Of a stretch of DNA of 5,708 nucleotides, positions 1 through 5,708 are shown in pieces. Under the pieces are notes generated by a model, which was not told where the DNA came from, made no database searches, and saw nothing but the letters and a program-made list of their open reading frames with translations. How positions within the stretch are numbered: position 1 is the stretch's first letter; every line of letters begins with the position of its first letter. This DNA is from Spirochaetales bacterium. Lineage in GTDB: Bacteria; Spirochaetota; Spirochaetia; SPDA01. The stretch is taken from positions 1-5,708 of the forward strand of contig SPDA01000164.1 of the NCBI GenBank assembly GCA_004525155.1, written 5' to 3'. Position numbers and translations under genes: made by a program.

Positions 1-45
1 ACTATTCCCTGGTTAATCAAACTTAAACAAAAAAGGTGCAGACAT

Positions 46-1317
46 ATGCTGGATTTTCGCTTTATCAAGGATAACCTGGACGCGGTAAAAGACAATATAC
101 GGGACAGGTTTGTCCAGGCTGACCCGGATGCCGTGGTCTCTCTATATCTGGAAAGGAACGAGCTTCTTGCCGGTGTCGACGGCTTGCGCCAAAGACGGAA
201 TGAAAACGCCCAGAAAATGAAGGCCAGGCTGACGCCGGAGGAAAGGACGGCCCTTATAGAAGAGGGAAAGAGTCTCAAGGAAGAAATCGCCGTCCGTGAA
301 ACGTCCCTTACGGAACTCGAACAGCGTCTTGCCGCGGAAACCGCAAAACTGCCCAACATGGCCCACCCTGATGCGCCGAGGGGCAGGGAAGACAAGGATA
401 ATACGGAGCGCTCGCGCTGGGGTGCCCCGACATCATTCACTTTCAAGCCGAAAGATCACGTCGAACTGGGTCTTGCGCTCGATCTTTTTGATTTCGACAC
501 CGCCACCAGGGTATCGGGCCCCAAATTCTATTATCTCAAAAATCAGGCCGTTTTCCTCGAGCTCGCCCTGTGCAGGTACGCCCTGGATATTGTTCAGAAG
601 CATGGTTTTACGAGCATGATTACCCCGGACCTGGCAAAAACGGAAGTTGTGGAAGGCATAGGCTTCAACCCCAGGGGCGAGGAAAGCAATATCTACACGG
701 TGGAAAATACGGACATGTGCCTGGTGGGCACTGCGGAAATCACCCTGGGCGGCTACCTGGCAGGGCAGATAGTGGAAAAGGAACGCCTTCCCGTCAGGCT
801 GGCGGGTCTCTCCCACTGTTTCAGGAAAGAGGCCGGCGCCTACGGTCAATATTCCAAGGGTCTTTACCGGGTTCACCAGTTTTCAAAGGTGGAAATGTTC
901 GTATTCTGCGCGCCGGAAGAGTCCGACGCCATGCATGATGAATTGCTGGCTCTGGAGGAAGAAATTTTTCAGGGGCTGGGGATTCCCTACCGGGTGGTGG
1001 ATACCTGTACCGGCAGCCTGGGAGCTCCTGCGTACCGGAAATTCGACCTCGAAGCCTGGATGCCGGGCCGGGGAGAGGGCGGTGAATGGGGAGAAGTGAC
1101 GAGCACATCCAACTGCACGGACTATCAGTCCCGGCGCCTCAATGTGCGGTACAGGGACGGAAAAGAGAACAGGTTCGTTCACATGCTGAACGGCACGGCC
1201 ATAGCCGTATCCCGAGGCATTATAGCTCTTATGGAAAATTATCAGCAGGAGGACGGGTCAATCCTCATTCCTCCCGCTCTGGTACCGTATACCGGTTTCA
1301 GTTCAATCGGGACGTGA
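46..1317 (+). CDS. serS: Seryl-tRNA synthetase (class II), complete
   Basis: Charges tRNA-Ser with serine (and tRNA-Sec where present) in the cytoplasm, by way of seryl-adenylate. The 423-residue length is normal for bacterial SerRS. Residues 1 to about 110 form the charged helical arm typical of the N-terminal tRNA-binding coiled coil. The class II catalytic core follows: a TAE serine-binding motif at 229-231, motif 2 with FRKEAG at 259-264 (Arg260), a GEVTSTSNCTDYQSRR block at about 349-364, and motif 3 as NGTAIAVSRGIIALMENYQ at 382-400 (Arg390). The NGTAIAVSR form differs from the NGSGLAVGR form common in many bacteria. The start is supported by AAGGTG at 33-38, seven bases before the ATG. 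The stop lies 7 nt from the end of a convergent small gene. All expected catalytic blocks are present, so the assignment is secure. Confidence 0.97.
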   Translation: MLDFRFIKDNLDAVKDNIRDRFVQADPDAVVSLYLERNELLAGVDGLRQRRNENAQKMKARLTPEERTALIEEGKSLKEEIAVRETSLTELEQRLAAETAKLPNMAHPDAPRGREDKDNTERSRWGAPTSFTFKPKDHVELGLALDLFDFDTATRVSGPKFYYLKNQAVFLELALCRYALDIVQKHGFTSMITPDLAKTEVVEGIGFNPRGEESNIYTVENTDMCLVGTAEITLGGYLAGQIVEKERLPVRLAGLSHCFRKEAGAYGQYSKGLYRVHQFSKVEMFVFCAPEESDAMHDELLALEEEIFQGLGIPYRVVDTCTGSLGAPAYRKFDLEAWMPGRGEGGEWGEVTSTSNCTDYQSRRLNVRYRDGKENRFVHMLNGTAIAVSRGIIALMENYQQEDGSILIPPALVPYTGFSSIGT

Positions 1318-1324
1318 GGAAAGA

Positions 1325-1543
1325 TTATTCCCGGCCGCAGGCACGCGCCATGTTGCTCCACATGGTGTTCATGTGCAGTTTGAGGGTATAGGGCCGTTTT
1401 TCCTCTATGGCATCCTGGATATCCCTGTCAAATTGTTTCTTGCACGGCTTGCATACATCCAAATCCCGAATTGTAAAGTAATTTACATATCGTGAAGCTT
1501 CTTCTATCGTAGTTTTACACATATCACAGGTAATTGTCGTCAT
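1325..1543 (-). CDS. Small double-CxxC protein, probable zinc-ribbon, function unknown
   Basis: A 72-residue protein that I cannot name. Two CxxC pairs, Cys6-Cys9 and Cys31-Cys34, are separated by 21 residues, the usual layout of a four-cysteine zinc ribbon or zinc knuckle. The segment between them (NYFTIRDLDVC) looks like a short beta hairpin. The rest, from about residue 36, is a charged helix followed by a Met/Asn-rich tail with one further cysteine at 69. It has no signal peptide or membrane segment, so it is probably cytoplasmic. A real gene is supported by the ordered cysteines, an AAGGGGTGG Shine-Dalgarno-like sequence just before the start, and a promoter-like sequence upstream. It is convergent with serS (7-nt gap) and divergent from the neuB-like gene. 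A role in nucleic acid or protein binding is possible, but nothing seen decides it. Confidence 0.72.
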   Translation of the reverse strand: MTTITCDMCKTTIEEASRYVNYFTIRDLDVCKPCKKQFDRDIQDAIEEKRPYTLKLHMNTMWSNMARACGRE

Positions 1544-1553
1544 AATCCACCCC

Positions 1554-1584
1554 TTGCTACCTAATATTACACTGATTATATAAT
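1554..1584 (+). promoter_or_regulatory. Candidate distal promoter for the neuB-like gene
   Basis: A perfect TATAAT at 1579-1584 follows TTGCTA at 1554-1559 with a 19-bp spacer. An overlapping TTATAT at 1576-1581 gives 16 bp instead. Initiation would be near 1591 and leave a leader of about 80 nt. The -10 overlaps the -10 of the opposite promoter, so the two could compete. The region is AT-rich, which makes chance TATAAT matches likely. Confidence 0.3.
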
Positions 1585-1608
1585 ATAAAAAAAAACCGAA
1601 GTTGTCGA
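1580..1608 (-). promoter_or_regulatory. Candidate sigma-70 promoter for the double-CxxC gene
   Basis: Read on the minus strand: -35 TCGACA (1603-1608), a 17-bp spacer containing a run of nine T, and -10 TATTAT (1580-1585). Transcription would begin near 1573 and give a leader of about 30 nt, which includes the Shine-Dalgarno-like AAGGGGTGG. Spacing and hexamers fit the consensus well, but no experimental support is available. Confidence 0.5.
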
Positions 1609-1626
1609 GAGAGAGCTAAAAAAAAA
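1587..1626. other. Two A9 tracts 31 bp apart, possible bent DNA
   Basis: Runs of nine adenines lie at 1587-1595 and 1618-1626, on the same strand. Their starts are 31 bp apart, close to three helical turns. Phased A-tracts are known to bend DNA in one direction. The tracts lie in the divergent promoter region between the double-CxxC gene and the neuB-like gene, where bending could affect RNA polymerase or nucleoid-protein binding. The tracts are seen directly; the bending role is inferred. Confidence 0.45.
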
Positions 1627-1633
1627 TTACAGC

Positions 1634-1663
1634 TTAACGGGACGGGCGGTTTCGCGGTATAGT
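1634..1663 (+). promoter_or_regulatory. Candidate proximal promoter abutting the neuB-like start codon
   Basis: TTAACG (1634-1639), an 18-bp spacer, then TATAGT (1658-1663). Initiation about seven bases after the -10 would fall at or next to the A of the ATG at 1670, which would make a leaderless mRNA. This fits the absence of a recognisable Shine-Dalgarno sequence before that ATG. The hexamers match only moderately. Confidence 0.33.
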
Positions 1664-1669
1664 CGGAAT

Positions 1670-2797
1670 ATGAAGAAAGGAGCCTTTGAATTTCGGGGAC
1701 CCGGGGGAAGGACGTTCCGTGCAGGAGAGGACGGCCCGGTTTTTATTATCGCTGAAATCGGCACCGGCCACGGCGGCAGCCTCGATCGGGGGAAAGAACT
1801 CATAGACGCCGCTGCCCGGGCCGGGGCTGACTGCGCCAAGTTCCAGGTGGTCTACGCGGACGAAATAATCCATCCCCTTACCGGAGAGGTGCCCCTGCCC
1901 GGCGGGAGCATCCCGCTCTTCGATCGCTTCCGCCAACTGGAGCAGGGGCCTGATTTTTATGCAGCCCTGAAAATTTACACGGAAAGCCGCGGTCTCGTGT
2001 TCCTCGCGAGCCCCTTCGGCCTTACGAGCGCCCGCCTGCTTAAAGATTCAGGCGTCAGCGTCATAAAAATAGCTTCGCCGGAGCTGAACCATTTCCCGCT
2101 GCTCGACGAGGTGAATACCTACGGCCTGCCCGTCATCCTTTCCACGGGTGTTTCCCTTCAGAAAGACATAGAAAAGGCCCTGTCCCGGCTGTCCTGTCCC
2201 GCTGCGCTGCTGCACTGCATAACAGCCTATCCCGCGCCGGAAGAGGAATACAACCTTGCGGTACTCGAAAGCCTTGCCCGCACCTTCGGCGTTCCTGTCG
2301 GCGTATCGGACCATTCCCTGGATCCGGAACTGGTGCCCGGGGTTAGCATGCTCTTCGGCTGTTCTTTTATCGAGAAGCATATCTGCCTCTCCAGGGAAGA
2401 CCGGGGGCTGGACGATCCCGTGGCGCTGCCGCAGGAAGATTTCGCCGGGCTCGTAAAACTCGTACGCAGGCTGACTCCGCTCCCTCAGGAGGAACGGCGC
2501 CGTTTTCTCGAAGAACGCTTCGGAGCGGAGCGGGTACGCATACTTTCGGGGGACGGCATCAAGCGTCTTGCCCCGGCGGAGGCTGCCAATTATGAGAGAA
2601 CCCGCAGGTCCGTGCACGCCCTCTGCGATCTTGCAGCGGGGACGGTGATTACCATGAAAAACACGGCACTTCTGCGGACCGAGAAAAAACTGAAAGTCGG
2701 GCTCCCCCCGGAACTCCACCCCTCAATTCTCGGGAAAAGGCTTCTAAGACCCGTGGCTTCAGGAGAAGGCATTACCCGGGAGGACGTGTCCGGTTGA
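1670..2797 (+). CDS. NeuB-family nonulosonic (sialic-type) acid synthase with SAF domain
   Basis: Members condense phosphoenolpyruvate with a six-carbon amino sugar to give a sialic, legionaminic or pseudaminic acid, in the cytoplasm. The 375 residues include a NeuB barrel at about 23-270: FIIAEIG (25-31), AKFQ (56-59), KIASPE (133-138, family catalytic Glu at 138), LHC (181-183), SDH (213-215) and EKH (235-237). The two His fit the known metal ligands. A SAF (antifreeze-like) domain at about 297-373 contains RRS (312-314) and ILGKRLLRPV (353-362). Departures from better-known members include Pro137 where Gly is usual and a GLDDPVAL stretch (246-253) in place of the usual GPDHxxSL-type block, so the sugar substrate cannot be named. 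No neuA or neuC is nearby. No clear Shine-Dalgarno precedes the ATG, yet no other start exists upstream in frame. It probably forms an operon with the transporter 31 nt downstream. Confidence 0.9.
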   Translation: MKKGAFEFRGPGGRTFRAGEDGPVFIIAEIGTGHGGSLDRGKELIDAAARAGADCAKFQVVYADEIIHPLTGEVPLPGGSIPLFDRFRQLEQGPDFYAALKIYTESRGLVFLASPFGLTSARLLKDSGVSVIKIASPELNHFPLLDEVNTYGLPVILSTGVSLQKDIEKALSRLSCPAALLHCITAYPAPEEEYNLAVLESLARTFGVPVGVSDHSLDPELVPGVSMLFGCSFIEKHICLSREDRGLDDPVALPQEDFAGLVKLVRRLTPLPQEERRRFLEERFGAERVRILSGDGIKRLAPAEAANYERTRRSVHALCDLAAGTVITMKNTALLRTEKKLKVGLPPELHPSILGKRLLRPVASGEGITREDVSG

Positions 2798-2828
2798 CAT
2801 ACCGCCGGCATTTAGGCAAGCTTCCCGG

Positions 2829-3629
2829 ATGCTTCAGGTACTGACCAGCTATTCCGTCTCCTCGCTTTTATGGGTAACTTTATCCGTGTTTCTATTGGGT
2901 ACATCCAAGGGAGGCTTTCCGGCGGGCAACGCGGCGCTTCCTCTCCTGGTTCTTTTCTGGCCGGACCAGGCGGAATCCGCCCGATCATCGGTGGCCTTCA
3001 TGCTTCCTCTTCTCTGCGTTATGGATATCGCAGGCGTCCTCTTCTACCGCAAACAGATTATCCTGAAAAAACTCCTGCCGCTTGTACCCGGGTCCCTTCT
3101 GGGAGTGCTGATTGCAGGCGTGCTTTTTGTATCGGACAAGGGGGCGATCATTTCCATATCCGACAAATGGATGAAATTTGCCATCGCCCTTATCAGTCTG
3201 CTGTTTGTCCTGTACATGGCTGCAAGTTCACGGATTTTTAAAAAATGGCGGCAGGAGAACCCCACCGTGCCCTTGTCGTTCGGCATGGGCGCCTTAGCGG
3301 GCCTTACCTCCACCATCGCCCACCAGGCGGCTCCCGTAATCCAGATGTATTACCTTCCGCAGAAACTTCCCAAGATGCAGTTTGCAGGCACCATGACCGG
3401 TTATTTCTTTTTCATCAATCTCGTAAAACTTCTTCCTTTCGCCTTACTGGGAAGGTTTACCATGGGAAACCTGATGCTCGGCGTCTGGATGCTGCCTGTC
3501 ATTCCCCTGGGAGTGGGAGCCGGGTACCTGCTGGTGCGGCTGATGAAGGAAAAACATTACATCTACCTGATTTACGCAGTTCTGGTCCTTACTTCGGCGC
3601 TGCTCTTAAAAAAAACATTCTGTCCCTGA
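2829..3629 (+). CDS. TauE/SafE-family (DUF81) membrane transporter
   Basis: An integral inner-membrane protein of 266 residues, the usual family size. Hydrophobic segments at roughly 10-28, 32-44, 54-73, 84-102, 115-132, 148-168, 187-208, 214-236 and 245-261 suggest eight or nine helices. The family's internal duplication is visible: GTSKGGFPAGNAALPLL (24-40) in the first half and GALAGLTSTIAHQAAPVIQ (154-172) in the second. Characterised relatives move sulfite, sulfoacetate or other small organic anions, but substrates vary widely and none is indicated here. The gene starts 31 nt after the neuB-like gene on the same strand with no terminator between, so co-transcription is likely. A functional link with nonulosonic acid synthesis is only a guess. 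The ribosome site is weak: AGG at 2814-2816 is 12 bases from the ATG. The gene ends with an A8 run shortly before the stop. Confidence 0.88.
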   Translation: MLQVLTSYSVSSLLWVTLSVFLLGTSKGGFPAGNAALPLLVLFWPDQAESARSSVAFMLPLLCVMDIAGVLFYRKQIILKKLLPLVPGSLLGVLIAGVLFVSDKGAIISISDKWMKFAIALISLLFVLYMAASSRIFKKWRQENPTVPLSFGMGALAGLTSTIAHQAAPVIQMYYLPQKLPKMQFAGTMTGYFFFINLVKLLPFALLGRFTMGNLMLGVWMLPVIPLGVGAGYLLVRLMKEKHYIYLIYAVLVLTSALLLKKTFCP

Positions 3630-3632
3630 ATT

Positions 3633-3676
3633 CCCGCACATGCGGGCTTCCGCTGGTTAAGCCCCTGCTATTTTTT
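3633..3676. terminator. Terminator-like hairpins between convergent genes
   Basis: Two inverted repeats share bases. CCCGCA-CA-TGCGGG (3633-3646) lies just after the transporter stop. GGGCTT (3644-3649) can instead pair with AAGCCC (3659-3664) across a nine-base loop and is followed, six bases later, by T6 at 3671-3676. The second form suits termination of plus-strand transcripts. On the minus strand the first hairpin is followed about 17 bases later by a T8 run (complement of A8 at 3608-3615), so the region could serve both directions. The stems are short and the T runs are offset, so this is only moderately supported. Confidence 0.42.
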
Positions 3677-4777
3677 CGAAAGCGCCCTCGCCAGCAGGCC
3701 CGACGCGCAGCAGGTTACCCTGTTCCTCCCCTGGGTTTTGGACGCGTAAAGGGCAGTGTCCGCCTGCCGGAGAAGGTGCGCCGAATCGATATCCGCCCCG
3801 GGGATGACATGGCTGATGCCCACGCTCACCGTTATGCGCAGATCCTTCCTGTTATAGGACACCACCATTTGCTCGATGGAGGACCGGATACGCTCGCCTG
3901 CAGCCTTCGCGGAAGCGAGAGTGCTCTGCGGGAGGAGAACGGAAAATTCCTCTCCCCCGAAACGGGCGGCAATATCCCCTTTCCTGATGGACTTCTCAAC
4001 TACCCGAGCCGTATGGTAGAGAACCTCGTCTCCTGCAAGATGGCCCCAGGTATCGTTGAATTTCTTGAAAAAGTCCACGTCCAGCATGAGTATCGAAAGC
4101 TCGCTGCTGTACCTTCGGACTTTGGCGAGTTCCTCTTCCAGCCGGAGAAGAAAAAAACCGTGGTTGTACAGATTCGTTTTTATGTCCGACACCGAGGTCC
4201 GGTAATGGACGGCGTTCTGAAGACTGATGGAGGCAAAGCGCATGAGCGTATTTATATAGGATATCTCGTCCTTGTCGTATCCGGAACCGACGAGCTTTAC
4301 GCCGAAAACAATGAAGCCGTTCAAGCCACCCGGCCCCATGATCGGCACCACGATCTCCGGCCGCAGCGGCAGCAGCGCATCCGAGGCTTCCTTGTTGTCC
4401 ATAATGTATTCCAGCAGGGAAAAACTGACGGGATTGGGATATTTGCCGAAAAATGTCCTGAATGGTTCAAGGCTGTGAATAGTTACAGGGGGAACGATGG
4501 CCTTGAGATTGTTGTAGCAGTAAATCTTCGTCTTCACCGCTTCGTGCGGGTCCAGCATGATGAAGGCTAGATACTCGGGGATGAACTTGTTGTTCAGCCT
4601 GGAAATGGTATACTCCAGCAGCTCTTCCACAGTCCGGCTGTTCACGATGGCCGCTGCCTCGGCAAGCAGTTCCTGCTGGTCCCTCACCTTGCGCTCGTAA
4701 TTCTGCAGTTTTTGAAGAACGCCGAGCTTGGAGAGCAGGTCATAGTGCTGTATCAGATTAATGTCGGTTTCAGGCAT
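3668..4777 (-). CDS. Diguanylate cyclase, GAF-like sensory region plus GGDEF domain
   Basis: Makes the second messenger cyclic di-GMP from two GTP. It is 369 residues long. Residues about 10-48 are a charged helical, coiled-coil-like lead. About 40-190 form a GAF-like sensory region with alternating strands, including VVPIMGPGGLNGFIVFGV (143-160). The GGDEF domain runs from about 198 to 355: DVDFFKKFNDTWGHLAGDEV (233-252), the active-site GGEEF at 274-278, and SKTQGRNRV (346-354). An RxxD inhibitory site (Arg265 to Asp268) sits five residues before GGEEF, so product feedback inhibition is expected. No membrane helices or signal peptide are visible, so it should be cytoplasmic and respond to an internal ligand or redox state. 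Shine-Dalgarno support for the ATG at 4777 is weak. The gene is convergent with the transporter gene and divergent from the symporter gene. Catalytic activity is inferred from intact motifs; the signal is unknown. Confidence 0.93.
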   Translation of the reverse strand: MPETDINLIQHYDLLSKLGVLQKLQNYERKVRDQQELLAEAAAIVNSRTVEELLEYTISRLNNKFIPEYLAFIMLDPHEAVKTKIYCYNNLKAIVPPVTIHSLEPFRTFFGKYPNPVSFSLLEYIMDNKEASDALLPLRPEIVVPIMGPGGLNGFIVFGVKLVGSGYDKDEISYINTLMRFASISLQNAVHYRTSVSDIKTNLYNHGFFLLRLEEELAKVRRYSSELSILMLDVDFFKKFNDTWGHLAGDEVLYHTARVVEKSIRKGDIAARFGGEEFSVLLPQSTLASAKAAGERIRSSIEQMVVSYNRKDLRITVSVGISHVIPGADIDSAHLLRQADTALYASKTQGRNRVTCCASGLLARALSKK

Positions 4778-4792
4778 TCTTATTTTAACGCA

Positions 4793-4817
4793 GCCATTAT
4801 AGCCGCGGCCATTATAG
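4793..4817. repeat. Direct repeat GCCATTATAG, two copies 15 bp apart
   Basis: Exact copies at 4793-4802 and 4808-4817, with a five-base spacer (CCGCG). They lie in the divergent intergenic region, just upstream of the diguanylate cyclase start and downstream of its best promoter. On the minus strand each contains TATAAT, so they could be alternative -10 elements, a regulator binding site in the early transcript, or a small tandem duplication. Confidence 0.6.
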
Positions 4818-4830
4818 TTAAACGGCTGAT

Positions 4831-4859
4831 AATATACCAGCGGGACGGATCGCTGTCTT
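4831..4859 (-). promoter_or_regulatory. Candidate sigma-70 promoter for the diguanylate cyclase gene
   Basis: Minus strand: -35 AAGACA (4854-4859), a 17-bp spacer, then -10 TATATT (4831-4836). Initiation near 4824 would give a leader of about 47 nt that includes both GCCATTATAG repeats. The two TATAAT sequences within those repeats are alternatives, but I found no good -35 element for either. Confidence 0.4.
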
Positions 4860-4864
4860 TTTTA

Positions 4865-4870
4865 TTGACA
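4865..4870 (+). promoter_or_regulatory. Consensus -35 (TTGACA) upstream of the symporter gene
   Basis: An exact TTGACA on the plus strand, 93 bp before the probable symporter start codon. No convincing -10 follows at 16-18 bp; TGGTAT at 4890-4895 (19 bp) is the nearest approach. It may be an activator-dependent promoter or a chance match. Confidence 0.28.
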
Positions 4871-4952
4871 ATTTTCAGGGTTTAAGCCATGGTATCCACG
4901 CAAGGGTTATGTCAGGCATTGCGCCATCCAGGCTCTTCTATTCCGTTACTCC

Positions 4953-4956
4953 GGAG
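4953..4956 (+). promoter_or_regulatory. Shine-Dalgarno GGAG setting the symporter start
   Basis: GGAG at 4953-4956 lies six bases before ATG 4963, an ideal distance. It is the only good ribosome site near the first membrane helix of the symporter. This is the main reason for placing the original start at 4963 although that ATG is not in the long frame. Confidence 0.55.
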
Positions 4957-4962
4957 TCGGGC

Positions 4963-5708
4963 ATGACGTATCCCTTATAATCATTCTAGTCTATCTTTTA
5001 CTCACCCTCTGCATAGGGTTTCTCGTCCGCAGGCGTTCTACGGGCAGCAACGTGGAATTTTTTCTTGCGGGCAGAAACGTTCCCAGAGTTCTTCTTTTTT
5101 TCACGATGGCTGCAACCAATTTCAGCGCTTTTACCATTTTCGGGCTTTCCGGCGCAGGCTACCGTATGGGTTACGCCTTCTATCCGGTCATGGGATTCGG
5201 TACGGGATTCATGGCGCTGTCGATGTACATTATCGGTACACGAATCGCAAAGCTCGCGGGCGGGCGGGGCTACATAACGCCTTCGGATTTTTTTTACGAC
5301 CGGTACCAGTCAATATGGCTTAAACGGACAGTATCCATAATCATGATAGTCTTTACCCTCCCCTATCTCTCCCTTCAGGCCATGGCGGCAGGTTCCTCCC
5401 TGTTCTCGATTACCGGCATTCCCTATGTCTGGGGCGCCCTCATCGTAACCGTTTTCGTCATGTGCTATGTTTTTCTCGGCGGCATGCGTTCCGTTATCTG
5501 GACGGACCTCATCCAGGCCGTGATGATGATCGGCCTCACTACCGCCGGATTCATCATTATCGCGGCAAAGGCCGGGGGTTTTACCCGCGTTCATGCGGAC
5601 CTTTTCACGACCCTGGGGGGACACTTTTCAAGACCAGGAACAGGCGCGCCCATGACCCCGGGCATATGGATTGGCTACATGGTGCTGTGGTTCGTGTCCG
5701 TTCCCATG
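4963..5708 (+). CDS. Sodium:solute symporter (SSS family), cut by window end; frameshift after the start
   Basis: Inner-membrane Na+-coupled uptake protein of the PutP/PanF type; the solute is unknown. The long frame (codon starts divisible by three) stays open from 4869 to the window end. It encodes a first helix VSLIIILVYLLLTLCIGFLV (4968-5027), then VEFFLAGRNVP, a TM2 stretch ATNFSAFTIFGLSGAGYR, further helices, and the family signature GGMRSVIWTDLIQ (5478-5516). About seven helices are seen; the family usually has about 13, so nearly half or more lies beyond the window. The ATG at 4963 with its GGAG is out of frame by one base and meets TAA at 4978-4980. No ATG, GTG or TTG is in the long frame before GTG 5052, which is past helix 1. 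One lost base near 4968 would restore a start of M-T-x-S-L-I-I-I. It may be a sequencing error or a recent pseudogene; the rest looks intact. Confidence 0.8.

Noticed and set aside
1..45. The AT-rich stretch before serS as a promoter.
   Set aside because: Only 45 bases are available, and no -35/-10 pair with acceptable spacing could be picked out; only the AAGGTG ribosome site is supported.
1359..1375. A perfect inverted repeat CACATG-GTGTT-CATGTG just beyond serS, as a possible serS terminator.
   Set aside because: It is AT/GC mixed, has no T run after it, and lies inside the convergent gene's coding sequence, where it encodes LHMNTMW.
2048..2719. A 223-codon minus-strand open frame inside the neuB-like gene.
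   Set aside because: It is wholly antisense to a strongly conserved enzyme and has no family features of its own.
3606..3616. TTA AAA AAA ACA at the end of the transporter gene, which contains an A_AAA_AAA slippery heptamer for -1 frameshifting.
   Set aside because: It lies five codons before the stop. The -1 frame leads only into sequence antisense to the cyclase, and no well-placed stimulatory structure is evident, so it is most likely chance.
3245..4570. A 441-codon plus-strand open frame running through the end of the transporter gene and antisense to the cyclase gene.
   Set aside because: Its product is basic and low in structure, with no recognisable domain, and it overlaps two clear genes. 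It is a by-product of their codon bias.
4909..4980. A 23-codon open frame (ATG 4909 to TAA 4978-4980) that could be a leader peptide before the symporter.
   Set aside because: The only AAGGG is two bases from its ATG, too close, and the peptide has no run of regulatory codons. It is better explained as the out-of-frame part of the frameshifted start.

Overview
The window reads as an ordinary chromosomal stretch from a bacterium of intermediate G+C content. It carries six protein genes and no sign of a mobile element, phage, CRISPR array, rRNA or tRNA. The lineage cannot be fixed from the sequence. The style of the SerRS C-terminus, the small double-CxxC protein and the GAF-like/GGDEF protein remind me of spirochaetes (Treponema-like), but this is a tentative inference from memory.

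Layout. (1) 46-1317, + strand: serS, a complete seryl-tRNA synthetase. (2) 1325-1543, - strand: a 72-residue protein with two CxxC pairs, probably zinc-binding, convergent with serS and only 7 nt away. (3) 1544-1669: an AT-rich divergent intergenic region with back-to-back promoter-like sequences and two A9 tracts set 31 bp apart. (4) 1670-2797, + strand: a NeuB-type nonulosonic acid synthase with a C-terminal SAF domain. (5) 2829-3629, + strand: a TauE/SafE-type membrane transporter 31 nt downstream, probably co-transcribed with the synthase. (6) 3630-3676: a terminator-like hairpin region between convergent genes. (7) 3668-4777, - strand: a diguanylate cyclase with an N-terminal sensory region, an intact GGEEF site and an RxxD inhibitory site. 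(8) 4778-4962: a divergent promoter region with a 10-bp direct repeat. (9) From 4963 to the window end, + strand: the first part of a sodium:solute symporter.

The genes do not form one pathway. The neuB-like/tauE-like pair is the only probable operon; no neuA, neuC or glycosyltransferase gene lies nearby, so the sugar made and its use are open. The cyclase would set c-di-GMP levels and may share a control region with the symporter gene.

The most notable point is the start of the symporter gene. The only well-placed start codon (ATG 4963, with GGAG at 4953-4956) is one reading frame away from the long transporter frame. That frame has no ATG, GTG or TTG between its upstream stop (4866-4868) and codon 5052, which lies beyond the first membrane helix. 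A one-base deletion, real or from sequencing, near 4968 would explain this. I found no convincing undescribed system in the window.
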